A stretch of 64,000 bases of DNA from positions 1 to 64,000 of the forward strand of contig CAZAEI010000002.1 of the NCBI GenBank assembly GCA_964484305.1, read 5' to 3'. Source of the DNA: DAOVFN01 sp964484305 (lineage in GTDB: Archaea; Aenigmatarchaeota; Aenigmatarchaeia; QMZP01). Position numbers and translations under genes: made by a program. The notes below the pieces were generated by a model, which was not told where the DNA came from, ran no database searches, and worked only from the letters and a program-made list of their open reading frames with translations. Shown piece after piece: positions 1 through 8,900 of the stretch (within the stretch, counting starts at the first letter, position 1; each line of letters starts with the position of its first letter).

Positions 1-1
1 A

Positions 2-1315
2 CTGAGATTTCAGGATATCGGTGGTGGAGTATATGGGTTAGCTAAACACATACAGCAAAACAAGGGACTCGGAGAAAGTGAAGACATCTATAAGACAATC
101 TTTGAAAACCTGCCCTTCGTGGCATTCACACTTGACAGGAAGGGCAGGGTTCTGGAAGCCAACAAGTGTGCCGGGCAGACCTTTGGCATGCGGATAGAGG
201 ATGTCAGAGGCAATAGCTTCTCCGATGTTGTAACCCTCGGCAAGAAGGACCTTATAAAGGCCTTCGCGGAGTTCAGGAAGAACCTCGGAGGGAAGGTGAC
301 AGACAAGACTGTCTACAAAGTCAAGCTGAAGGATGACAGGGAAATAATCCTTGAGCTTGTGGGCATACCCCTGAAAGGGAGGGGCGAGGTGACCAAGGTG
401 CTCGATGTCGGCAGCGACATAACCGACCAGAGGGAAATAGAGAGGCAGTTCAAGATGCTCTTCCAGAAAATGCCCGATGCCGTAATAGTCCTGGGCAGGA
501 GGGGTATTCTTTTGGAGGCAAGCGAAGAGTCTGAAAGACTGAGCGGTTATAGAAGGGAGGAGATGCTCGGCAAGAACATATTCAAAACAGATATCCTGGA
601 TTTCAAGAACAAGGCAATAGCGCTTAAACACTTTGTTCATTTCTCTTCTGGCACCAAGCCCTCCTCTACGTTCGAGCTTAAAATACGCAGGAAGGATGGT
701 GCGGAAATCCTGTTGGAGGTAAAAACCCATGTAATCGATTACATGGGGAAGAAGGCAGCCATGATTGTTCTCAGGGACATATCCGACAGGGAGACGGCTG
801 AAAAGGCGCTCAGGGAGTCAGAAAAGAGGCTTCAGGATATATTGATGAGTTCAGCGGACTGGATATGGGAGATTGATAAGAACGGGAAATATACCTTCGC
901 TTCCGGGAGGGTGAAGGAGATTCTTGGATACGAGTCTGGGGAGATTATAGGAAAACTGCCGTTCGATTTGATGGAAGAGAGAGAAGCGAAGAAGATTGGG
1001 GAGATATTCCAAAAAATAACATCCGAAAAGAAACCGATTGTTGACTTGGAGCACTGGAACATAAGCAAGGACGGCAGAAGGGTATGTTTATTGACCAACG
1101 GCGTGCCTGTTGCTGACAACAAGGGAAACCTTATGGGTTATAGGGGCGTGGACAAGGACATCACAGGTCGCAAAATTAAAGAGGAGGAGCTAAGGAGGAG
1201 AACCGAAGAGTTGGAGAAATTCAGCAGACTGGGAGTCGGCAGGGAGCTCAAGATGGTCGAGCTGAAGAAGAGGGTAAGGGAGCTGGAGGAACAGTTAAAG
1301 GGGAAACCTGAATGA
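2..1315 (+). CDS. Multi-PAS sensory protein, 5' end outside the window
   Basis: The reading frame is open to the window edge. The first PAS domain already begins before the first available start (GTG at 119), so I treat the gene as 5'-truncated. Three PAS/PAC units are visible, counting from the GTG: about residues 1-95, 107-215 and 235-350. The third ends in a typical PAC motif (GYRGVDKDITGRK). The C-terminus is a charged coiled coil (LKKRVRELEEQL) of the type that closes many archaeal and bacterial PAS sensors. There is no HisKA or HATPase domain in the visible part, so this protein probably senses a small ligand or redox state and signals by protein contact, for example to the kinase at 2435. 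It lies 66 bases before the lipoprotein gene on the same strand. The family assignment is firm; ligand and partner are unknown. Confidence 0.85.
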   Translation: MRFQDIGGGVYGLAKHIQQNKGLGESEDIYKTIFENLPFVAFTLDRKGRVLEANKCAGQTFGMRIEDVRGNSFSDVVTLGKKDLIKAFAEFRKNLGGKVTDKTVYKVKLKDDREIILELVGIPLKGRGEVTKVLDVGSDITDQREIERQFKMLFQKMPDAVIVLGRRGILLEASEESERLSGYRREEMLGKNIFKTDILDFKNKAIALKHFVHFSSGTKPSSTFELKIRRKDGAEILLEVKTHVIDYMGKKAAMIVLRDISDRETAEKALRESEKRLQDILMSSADWIWEIDKNGKYTFASGRVKEILGYESGEIIGKLPFDLMEEREAKKIGEIFQKITSEKKPIVDLEHWNISKDGRRVCLLTNGVPVADNKGNLMGYRGVDKDITGRKIKEEELRRRTEELEKFSRLGVGRELKMVELKKRVRELEEQLKGKPE

Positions 1316-1344
1316 GATTCAAATGTTTAAACAAAGGATAAAAG

Positions 1345-1355
1345 CAATAAATATA
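1345..1355 (+). promoter_or_regulatory. Putative TATA box before the lipoprotein gene
   Basis: AATAAATATAA lies in an AT-rich gap about 30-40 bases before the start codons at 1382/1394, a reasonable archaeal TATA position. It is judged by composition and spacing only. Confidence 0.3.
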
Positions 1356-1381
1356 ATAGTATATAATGATAATGAGGATAA

Positions 1382-2401
1382 TTGAGTGATTTGATGAGGA
1401 ATGCTTTGATATTGGGGTTGTGCCTCTTGTTTGTTGTCGGGTTGTCGGGTTGTGCTACAACCGTATACCAGGGGAATAGCTCAGAAGCAAATGAAAACTA
1501 TACAGGGGACTATGCTGGGAAAAAAATCCTTTATATCGATTCCTATCACGAAGGGTACGAATGGAGCGATGGCATAACAACGGGCATCACAGGGGTGCTC
1601 GCCGATACAGGGGTCCAACTTAAAATATACAGAATGGACACGAAAAGAAACCCGTCAGAAGATTTCAAAGAGCAGGCCGCTTTGGAAGCTAAGGTGTTAA
1701 TTGAAGAGTTCAAACCGGATGTGGTGATAACCTCCGACGACAACGCGTTTAAGTATCTTATCATGACATATTATAGGGATGCTGGCCTGCCTGTCGTTTT
1801 CTGCGGCCTCAATTGGGATGCCTCTCTCTATGGCGCACCATATAGCAACACTGCCGGCATGGTAGAGGTGAGCCTAACCAGAGAACTCATTGAAAGGCTA
1901 AAGGGATATACAGCAGGAAACAGGCTGGGATATCTGTCTGCAGATACCGAGACAGAGAGAAAAAATGCAGAGTATTATAAAGTATTGTTTGACATAAATT
2001 TTGAAAAACAATACTTTGTAACTACGATGGATGGGTGGGAGGAAGCGTTCTTGAAATTGCAAGATGAAGTTGATGTGCTGATATTTGAGAACAATGCCGG
2101 CATAAATGACTGGGATGACAGGGAAGCTGAGAATTTTGCCCTTGAAAATATAAAGATTCCGGTCGGGACTACAAACCCCTGGACCATGCAAAGTTCATTG
2201 ATGGGTTTGACGAAAATACCTGAAGAGCAGGGGGAATGGTCTGCCAAGACAGCATTGAGAATTCTCGACTGGACGAAACCTTCCGATATTCCGCTGACCA
2301 CAAACAAGAAAGGTGAGGTGTTCGTGAACTTGAAAATTGCCGAAAAATTAAATCTCGTTTTGAAACCAGACCTGCTAAAGAATGCTGAAATTATCGAGTA
2401 G
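1382..2401 (+). CDS. Periplasmic-binding-protein-like lipoprotein (ABC_sub_bind type)
   Basis: The protein has a hydrophobic N-terminus followed by a lipobox-like LSGC (Cys24 from the TTG start), so it should be lipid-anchored outside the membrane. The body matches the ABC_sub_bind fold: a first strand ILYIDSYHEGYEWSDG, the segment KPDVVITSDDNAFKYL, and VVFCGLNWD. No ABC permease or ATPase gene is adjacent. A histidine kinase follows after 33 bases, and proteins of this family are often sensory partners of kinases, so a ligand-sensing role is inferred. The start is uncertain: TTG at 1382 has a GAGG four bases upstream, while ATG at 1394 gives a shorter leader with the same lipobox. Base composition is clearly more AT-rich than in most of the window, as for the next gene. 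Confidence 0.75.
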   Translation: MSDLMRNALILGLCLLFVVGLSGCATTVYQGNSSEANENYTGDYAGKKILYIDSYHEGYEWSDGITTGITGVLADTGVQLKIYRMDTKRNPSEDFKEQAALEAKVLIEEFKPDVVITSDDNAFKYLIMTYYRDAGLPVVFCGLNWDASLYGAPYSNTAGMVEVSLTRELIERLKGYTAGNRLGYLSADTETERKNAEYYKVLFDINFEKQYFVTTMDGWEEAFLKLQDEVDVLIFENNAGINDWDDREAENFALENIKIPVGTTNPWTMQSSLMGLTKIPEEQGEWSAKTALRILDWTKPSDIPLTTNKKGEVFVNLKIAEKLNLVLKPDLLKNAEIIE

Positions 2402-2434
2402 ATACGCCTTCAGGTAACGGAAAGGGGACAAAGA

Positions 2435-4195
2435 ATGATAAATATATTTTCAGGCAGATCAATACGCAGAAAAATTCTCATAGCATTCGCTGCCCTTATT
2501 GTTTTGTATGTAATTGCGGCTGCAACATCGTATTACTACATGAACCAGGTTAATTATCTTGCCAGAGACGTGGTGCCTCATGTCGAACGGATAAATTCTT
2601 TGCATGAATTTGCAATTTATGTGGAATCTCTTGAGAGAAACATAGATAAATTTTTTACGGTCGGTTACGAGGAATATCATGAGAATGCCCATGAGGATTT
2701 AGAGATAATTTTAGGCCTTATCGCAGAGTTGAAAAATAATTCTGGTGATTATTTGGCGAGTGATATAGAGGAGATGGAAAGGATAATGACTGAAATTAAG
2801 AAGGATGAGGATTCTATAGCACAATTAGGAAACAGTGAAATTGATTCTATGGATGTGAACAGAAAAATAATCCTAATTTATAATCAAATAGCTACTGTAA
2901 AGGAAATCTATAATAGATTGCTTTCAGAAAATATCAAAACCCTGAATCTCAATGCTGCAAAACAGAACGATATCATTATCATGGTGCTTCAATACATTAT
3001 ATTGATTGGGGTTTCCACATTCATAATTGGAATATCTGTTTCTCTGTTTCTCTCAAAGTCCATTTCAGGCTCAATAGTAAAACTGAGGGATGCAGCTAAC
3101 AAGATTGGTAAGGGCAACCTGGACATGAAAATAGATATCAGGTCAAGGGATGAGATAGGTGAACTGGCATCAGCTTTCATACAGATGTCCAAAGATTTGA
3201 AGCAATCCCAGACGGAGATAAAGAAGCATGCGGCGGAATTGGAGCAAAATGTTCTTGAAAGGACAAAAGACCTTGACCAAAAGATAGATGAACTGACAAA
3301 GACGAAAACCGCTGTTCTTAACATGATGGAAGACACAGAGGTGACGAACAAGCAATTGATAGGAACACAGGAGGAACTGCAGAAAAGTCTTCAAAAACTT
3401 GAAGAGATGGATATCAAGAAGGATCAGTTTATTTCGATAGCAGCTCATGAACTAAAAACCCCCCTGACCTCGATACATGGCTTTTCCCAGCTGCTGCAGA
3501 ACAGGAAGATTGCGAACAACTTCACCAAGAGAAACAAGTACCTGAAGATAATGAGCCATGAGACAAAAAGGCTCGCAAAGCTTGTCAGTGACATCCTTGA
3601 CCTCTCAAGGATAGACCTGGGAACAATCAGGCTTAGTTTTGGTGAGGTTGACATAAACAAGATGATGGAGAACATTAAAAGGGAAATGGATATACCGATA
3701 AAGTTTAAGGGACTAAAATCCGAATATGATATAGAGAAGAATTTACCGAAGATTACTACAGACAAGGAAAAACTGACTGAGATACTGTTAAATATCATAA
3801 ACAATGCGGTGAAATATACGCCTAAGGGGAGTATAGATGTTAAGACCTTTAGGGATGGCGGAAACGTACATTTCATCGTCAAGGACACGGGAATAGGAAT
3901 AGCAAAGGGGTATCAGGAAAAGATATTCGAGAGGTTCTATCAGGTAGATTCATCGTACTCAAGAAAGGCTGGTGGGACAGGCCTCGGCCTTGCATTGTGC
4001 AAAGAGTTTGTGGACTTTCTCGGCGGTAAGATATGGGTTGAGAGCGAGGTTGGGAAGGGCAGCAAGTTCCACTTCACCCTCCCTGTCAAGGGCATTCCAA
4101 AAAGGCAGATGAAGGTAGAGGAAAGGGAAGCGAAAGAGGTGTTGAAAAAATCAGAAGAGAGGAGAGAGAATATTAAAAATTGGATAATAAAATGA
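2435..4195 (+). CDS. Membrane sensor histidine kinase with HAMP domain
   Basis: This 586-residue protein has TM1 at about 14-35, a helical extracellular sensor region, TM2 at about 182-206, HAMP at about 207-260 and a coiled-coil linker. The HisKA domain carries the phospho-accepting His338 in AAHELKTP. The HATPase_c domain has an N-box (NIINNAVKYTPKG), a G1 motif starting at Asp484 (DTGIGIA) and a G2 motif at 513-521 (GGTGLGLAL), so all catalytic motifs are present. It should autophosphorylate and pass phosphate to receivers, for which the two single-domain regulators encoded convergently at 4206 and 4710 are obvious candidates. It is preceded by the binding lipoprotein in a likely operon and has a GGGG-type ribosome site before the ATG. 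The gene is AT-rich relative to its surroundings, which may indicate acquisition. The C-terminus has a short charged tail beyond the ATPase domain. Confidence 0.93.
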   Translation: MINIFSGRSIRRKILIAFAALIVLYVIAAATSYYYMNQVNYLARDVVPHVERINSLHEFAIYVESLERNIDKFFTVGYEEYHENAHEDLEIILGLIAELKNNSGDYLASDIEEMERIMTEIKKDEDSIAQLGNSEIDSMDVNRKIILIYNQIATVKEIYNRLLSENIKTLNLNAAKQNDIIIMVLQYIILIGVSTFIIGISVSLFLSKSISGSIVKLRDAANKIGKGNLDMKIDIRSRDEIGELASAFIQMSKDLKQSQTEIKKHAAELEQNVLERTKDLDQKIDELTKTKTAVLNMMEDTEVTNKQLIGTQEELQKSLQKLEEMDIKKDQFISIAAHELKTPLTSIHGFSQLLQNRKIANNFTKRNKYLKIMSHETKRLAKLVSDILDLSRIDLGTIRLSFGEVDINKMMENIKREMDIPIKFKGLKSEYDIEKNLPKITTDKEKLTEILLNIINNAVKYTPKGSIDVKTFRDGGNVHFIVKDTGIGIAKGYQEKIFERFYQVDSSYSRKAGGTGLGLALCKEFVDFLGGKIWVESEVGKGSKFHFTLPVKGIPKRQMKVEEREAKEVLKKSEERRENIKNWIIK

Positions 4196-4205
4196 ATTTG
4201 CCCAG

Positions 4206-4574
4206 CTACAAAAGCTTCTTTACCCTTGCTACCAAATCATGGTTATCGAACGGCTTTTCTATGTAGTCGAGTGCCTTTATCCTTTTGAGCCTGTCCTGCA
4301 CTGTCTCCCCTGACCTTACCACAGTAAGGAAGACTATCCTCATGCCCCTGGTTTCAGGGTTCGCTCTTATGGTTTCCGCAGCATCTATGCCGCTCATTCC
4401 GGGCATCATTACGTCGAGGATTAGCAGGTCTGGCTTTTCCTTCTTGAGTGTTTCCAGGCAATCATGACCTGAATCTGCTGTAATTACCTCAAACCCTTGG
4501 GAATCTAGAATCTTGCTTACCAGAATCAGAATGTTTTCCTCGTCATCCACTACCATGATTTTTCTCTTTACCAT
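4206..4574 (-). CDS. Single-domain response regulator (CheY-like receiver)
   Basis: The 122 residues form a complete receiver. The acidic pair is Asp10/Asp11, the phosphorylation site Asp54 sits in LLILDVMMPGMSG, and Thr84 and Lys107 (EKPF) complete the active site. No output domain follows, so it must act by protein interaction or as a phosphate relay. It is convergent with the histidine kinase, their stop codons being only 10 bases apart, and lies 135 bases downstream of a second receiver of the same length and strand. The two receivers are paralogues sharing the DDEEN and MMPGMSG signatures. Confidence 0.93.
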   Translation of the reverse strand: MVKRKIMVVDDEENILILVSKILDSQGFEVITADSGHDCLETLKKEKPDLLILDVMMPGMSGIDAAETIRANPETRGMRIVFLTVVRSGETVQDRLKRIKALDYIEKPFDNHDLVARVKKLL

Positions 4575-4603
4575 ATCTACTATATTATTCTAGGTGATTA
4601 GTC

Positions 4604-4616
4604 CCTTTATATTAAG
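4604..4616 (-). promoter_or_regulatory. Putative promoter of the distal response regulator
   Basis: On the minus strand an AT-rich box (CTTAATATAAAGG) is centred about 35 bases before the ATG at 4574. This is compatible with a TATA element and a short leader, which would let this receiver be expressed separately from the upstream one. Confidence 0.35.
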
Positions 4617-4625
4617 GAAGGCGAG

Positions 4626-4643
4626 TACCAGTTCAAACTGGTA
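4626..4643. repeat. Inverted repeat between the two response regulators
   Basis: TACCAGTT and AACTGGTA form a perfect 8-bp inverted repeat with a 2-base centre. Flanking GAGTAC/GTACTC segments (4624-4629 and 4649-4654) can form an alternative pairing. It lies in the 135-bp gap upstream of the promoter-like box of the 4206 gene, so it could be an operator or the transcript end of the 4710 gene. No other gene is seen in this gap. Confidence 0.5.
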
Positions 4644-4709
4644 GTTTTTGTACTCGTTTCAAGATGACAGAGGAGATAGCGCCAATATCTATGAGATGGA
4701 CTTGATTTT

Positions 4710-5078
4710 CTAGCCAAGTTGTTTCTTTACTCTTCTTATGAGGTCGGCATTTTCAAAGGGTTTTGTTATGTAATCCATAACATTCATCTTCTTTAGGGCA
4801 TCCTTTCCTGTCTCTGAGAATTTTGCCACTGTGACAAAGATAATCTTCAGGTCCTTTGTTAAAGGGTTTGACCTTATCTTTTCACATACTTCCCTTCCGC
4901 TCATTCCGGGCATCATCATATCCAGAAGGATCAAGTCCGGTTTCGCTGTCTTGAGTTTGTTCAGGCATCCCTCGCCCGATTCCACTGTTATAACATCAAA
5001 GCCCTCGGCCTCAAGTATGCCCCTTACCAGTTCAAGTAGGTTTTCCTCGTCATCCACTACCATTATGTTCTTGGCCAT
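4710..5078 (-). CDS. Single-domain response regulator (CheY-like receiver)
   Basis: A 122-residue receiver with Asp9/Asp10, phospho-site Asp53 in LILLDMMMPGMSG, Thr83 and Lys106 (TKPF). There is no output domain. Its start is only 17 bases after the stop of the RecA-like gene at 5096, so the two are probably co-transcribed, linking the receiver to that ATPase-like protein. It is paralogous to the receiver at 4206. The cognate kinase may be the one at 2435, but this is inference from proximity. Confidence 0.93.
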   Translation of the reverse strand: MAKNIMVVDDEENLLELVRGILEAEGFDVITVESGEGCLNKLKTAKPDLILLDMMMPGMSGREVCEKIRSNPLTKDLKIIFVTVAKFSETGKDALKKMNVMDYITKPFENADLIRRVKKQLG

Positions 5079-5095
5079 AAAACCACACTTTATTA

Positions 5096-5674
5096 TTATC
5101 TGGCTCTTCTTAAATGTTTTTTTGATTTCAGGTTGATTGTCTTGTCTGCGAACATGTTAAGGTCCTTGACAAGCCTCTCGCTCTCCTCTGGGGATATTGA
5201 TTCCTGCTTCAGGACAAGATAGAGAATCTTGTTCCTCTCCCTCTCTTCTGACAGGAACTCATGGGTGAACCTTACTATGTTTGAGGTCTCCTGATATATA
5301 AGCAGGGTGGATATTGTGTCAAACACCACCGCATCACATCTCTTTTCTTTTGCTGCCTTTGATATGGCAGACCTTATCTCCGAGAGGTTTGTTGGTGAGC
5401 TCAGGAAGATGCAGTTCTCTGTTGGTTTCTTCTCTCCGTAGTGGGAACTCAGAGCGTCTATGAAGTAGAATCTATCTAAATCTATGTCTCTGCTCTTCAG
5501 GTCACTGTAGACATCTGTGTAGGGCTTGCTTAAGCACAGATAGCATATCTTCTTGTCCTTGCCTATGGATTTGGCTATCTCTGCAATCTTGTCTATATAT
5601 ATATCCTCATCGAGCATGATGATAAGAAACCTGCTTTTCTCTATCTCATCTATCAGATTAATCTGCTTGTTCAT
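5096..5674 (-). CDS. RecA/KaiC-like protein lacking the Walker A loop
   Basis: A 192-residue soluble protein. The central strand-turn segment CDAVVFDTISTLLIY resembles the Walker B region of KaiC-type RecA ATPases, and the order of strands (FLIIMLDEDIYIDKIAEIAK, ICYLCLSKPY, FYFIDALSS) fits the same fold. However, where a P-loop is expected the sequence reads MLDEDIYIDK, with no GxxxxGK[ST], so ATP hydrolysis is unlikely. Degenerate RecA-like proteins of this kind occur beside archaeal signalling genes. It is the first gene of a run with two receivers (17-bp gap to the next), suggesting that it is a signalling output or scaffold. Family placement is by pattern only. Confidence 0.6.
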   Translation of the reverse strand: MNKQINLIDEIEKSRFLIIMLDEDIYIDKIAEIAKSIGKDKKICYLCLSKPYTDVYSDLKSRDIDLDRFYFIDALSSHYGEKKPTENCIFLSSPTNLSEIRSAISKAAKEKRCDAVVFDTISTLLIYQETSNIVRFTHEFLSEERERNKILYLVLKQESISPEESERLVKDLNMFADKTINLKSKKHLRRAR

Positions 5675-5698
5675 TAATTAATAGATTAATCACGCGGA

Positions 5699-5707
5699 CT
5701 TAAATTT
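5699..5707 (-). promoter_or_regulatory. Putative TATA box of the RecA-like/receiver operon
   Basis: Minus-strand AAATTTAAG is centred about 28 bases before the ATG at 5674, the spacing expected for a leaderless archaeal transcript. It sits in a strongly AT-rich gap. Confidence 0.4.
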
Positions 5708-5779
5708 GTTGTTTAAACATAAAATGTTTTTGTTTAATAAATAACTGATACTATCCGTTTCCTTGTCCATGTAGATGAA

Positions 5780-5942
5780 TCACTTCAGGTAGCCGAACAT
5801 CCTTAGAATCTCCTCTGTCCTGGTGTCTATGTAGAGCCTGCCCGGGGCCTCGGCCCCCAGCACTGAAAGGAGCTCCATATAAGGCGCAGTATGATAAGCC
5901 TGTATGAGTTTTCGTTGGAGTGAGGCTGCAGATCCTTCCTAA
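5780..5942 (-). pseudogene. Possible gene remnant, C-terminal fragment
   Basis: In the 305-bp gap between the genes at 5674 and 5980, one minus-strand frame is open from about 5942 to a TGA at 5780-5782. It reads protein-like, for example LLSVLGAEAPGRLYIDTR followed by EEILRMFGYLK. The GC and codon character (AGG, ATA) resembles real genes here, unlike the AT-rich flanks. The only ATG in frame (5878) would give 32 residues. It looks like the surviving end of a lost gene; a genuine small protein is the alternative. Its family is not recognised. Confidence 0.3.
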
Positions 5943-5951
5943 CTTTTGAAC

Positions 5952-5959
5952 TTTTATTA
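5952..5959 (+). promoter_or_regulatory. Putative TATA box of the 1466-aa surface protein
   Basis: TTTTATTA lies about 25 bases before the ATG at 5980 in an AT-rich stretch, consistent with a leaderless start. Confidence 0.35.
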
Positions 5960-5979
5960 GAGAAAACAAATAATAATAT

Positions 5980-8900
5980 ATGATAATAAAACATATATTG
6001 GTTCTATTCTTGGTTCTCGCTCTCATGAATTGTGCTGCAGCCTCTGACGCACCCAATGTCACACTGGCCTCACCGAATGACGGGGTAGTCTATACCACAA
6101 GTAACATTACATTTGTCTGCAATGCCACTGATGATGAGAATGTTTTCAATATATCGCTCTACACTAACATAAACGGGGATTTCATTCCCCATGAAACAAA
6201 GAGGGTAATGGAGCTTGAGGAGGATTCGGACACACTTCTCCTCTGTCACTTCAACAACTACGACTGCGAGGCAGGGGAAATAGGCGATAGCTCAGGGACA
6301 GGAATCGTCCAGAGCATATTCATGAACGGTGTCATGGTGAATGATTCCGACACGCTCAGGTACCAGACCAGTGGCAACCTGAACTTCACACAGGGAACGC
6401 TGGAGTTCTGGGTAAAGTTAGGTGTCGACCCATCCTCCAATGAATTCTGGTTCTTCTCCACGGGAGAACAGGCGGTGGACGAAATCCACATGTACAATGA
6501 TTTCGGAGACCTTTATTTTGAATACTTTGATGATTCTGGGCTCGCAACAGCCGTGTTCGCAAACATCTCTTCATGGAACCAGGATGAGTGGCATCACATT
6601 GCAGGAGCATGGGACCTGGAGAATGGTGTGGGGAACGGGGAGGCTGTTGACCTGTTCATGGACGGCTCCAACAGCTCAACATCCATTGACTCAATGGATT
6701 TCGGGAGCCTCGGAACGCCGGGACAGTACCTCTACATCGGGAGCCTTGCAGACGGGACCGAGCAGGCAAACTCCGTATTCGATGAGTTAAGGATATCCGA
6801 CATCCCCAGGACGGAATCCGAGATAAACGCGTCATACGTGAAGGGTGTCGGAAACCACAGCAATGAGAACGCCAACTGGACAATAACCGGCATAGATGAC
6901 GGGACATACATCTGGAACTGCTACGCAGTTGATAATGAGAGCAACGGGGCCTGGAACGACACCAACTTCACGTTCCATGTGGATGTATCGAGCCCTCCTG
7001 ATTTCAACTCCATAGCACACTCTCCAAGTGATGAGAACGAACTGGACCCGGGGGTCACCGTAAACATAACGGCCAACATCACAGACCCCAGCAACGTGAG
7101 CGCAGCCATGCTGCAGCACATGACAGACTCGGTACCCATATGGACCAACATGAGCATGAACAACATATCCGATGATGAGTGGAACGCCTCCTTTGTCGCG
7201 GGATACGACGACATCTGGTATTACAGGGTATGGACAAACGACACGCTGGGCCATGCCGCGTACAGCAGCACCCACAACATAAGCGTGGACTATGACTATA
7301 CATGGTCCGCAGACAAGAATGACCTTGGGACGACCTATGCTTACATAGGGACAGAGAAGACCCTGGGGGTTGTGACCATATCCAACACAGGCGACTACCC
7401 GCTTGGTTTCAACATATCATCAACCTATTCCAATACGGAATACAATGTATCTGACCCGCTGGGCTTTGACGTTCCTGTCGGAAGCAACACCAGCATTGAG
7501 GTGAATGCAACCGCCGCCATGATTGCATATGAGTACCAGATAGACCTGACCCTCGATGCCATGAGCGGCAATGCGGACCCGTCCCTTGAGATGATGAACG
7601 CGACCCTGATATCATACGTGGGTGGGCCGCACCTCTCGGTAGAAATAACAGAGGCCCCGACATCTGTTCTCCAGAGCCAGAGCTGGGTGAACCTCACCAC
7701 AAGGGCCAAGAACATAGGGAACGAGACCGCCACGGGTGTTTGGCTCATTTTCAGCCTGCCAGCGGGGTTCAGCAACATCTCTGGAAACGCCAGCCAGTAC
7801 ATAGGAAGCCTTGCCCAGGGGGCGAGCCAGGACATCACCATAGCGGTGAGCGTGAGCCCCACACAGGCCAGCGCGGGGGCTTCCCTGCTTTATGCAAACG
7901 CCAGCTGCTTCGGGGGCGTGAACGGCTCGGACTCCCTGGTTGTTGGCATCTCATGCAACAGCGATGATGGCGTGTGCGGCCTGGGATGCAGCCCCTCCAC
8001 GGATGATGACTGCGAGAGCGGGGGCGGCGGAGGGGATGACGGCGGCACAACCTTCATAAGCGGGGGTGCTGCAATAAGGGAGTACGAGCTTGCCCTGGAC
8101 GCTCCCTCCAGGATAGACATCAACAGGGGTGAGAACAGGAGCTTCCCTGTTACCATAAACTATGACCTCACGTTCACCGCAGACGGCATAGCGCCCGAGC
8201 TCTCGGGCTATCCCCTGACCTATCTCTCGGTCTATCCAGAGAGATTTGATGGGGTGAACGATGGAGACAGTATTGGATTTGATGTCACGGTTGTCGCACC
8301 GCCCTATATCAAGGCCGGCCAGTATATGTTGGGTGTAGAGCTGTCGGGGAGGGGAAGGAATGTTAACAAGACCCTCAGCGGCTCGGCAGGCATCCTGCTC
8401 TTTGTCCACAGCGCGGGTAACGAGTCAGACCTGTTTGAGCAGGCCAGGGAGGCTGCCCAGGGCATGATTGACGCAGGCTTCTCCGGGGATGAGTTCAGGG
8501 GCATGGTGGAGAGGCTGGATTCCCTTGTGGAAGACTGGGACTACGATGCAGCCCAGGGGCTTGCAGGTGAAATGATAAGCACTTCGGGCCTGGCCTTCAA
8601 GGTCAAATCCATGCTGGAGGGGATAGGCCCCGGCCTGGAGGATGCCAGGACATACGGGCTCGCAGTCACCGAGTCAGAGAAGCTGTACGGGCTTGCCATG
8701 ACGGCATTCCAGAGGGGCGACTATGGGCGGGCAGAGGAGCGGGCGAACAATGCTATGCTCTCCTTCTCCATGGAAACCTATGGCATGCTTCCGCTGCTTA
8801 TGCTGGCACATGCCTACTGGTGGCTCATAGCCGGTCTTGGTTTCGGCTTTGGTGTTGGCACCCTTGCCCTCAGAAGGAGGGCTGCCATAGAGATATTGAA

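Noticed and set aside
38..730. 230-codon minus-strand frame at the window start
   Set aside because: Antisense to the PAS sensor gene, whose sense frame has three clear PAS domains.
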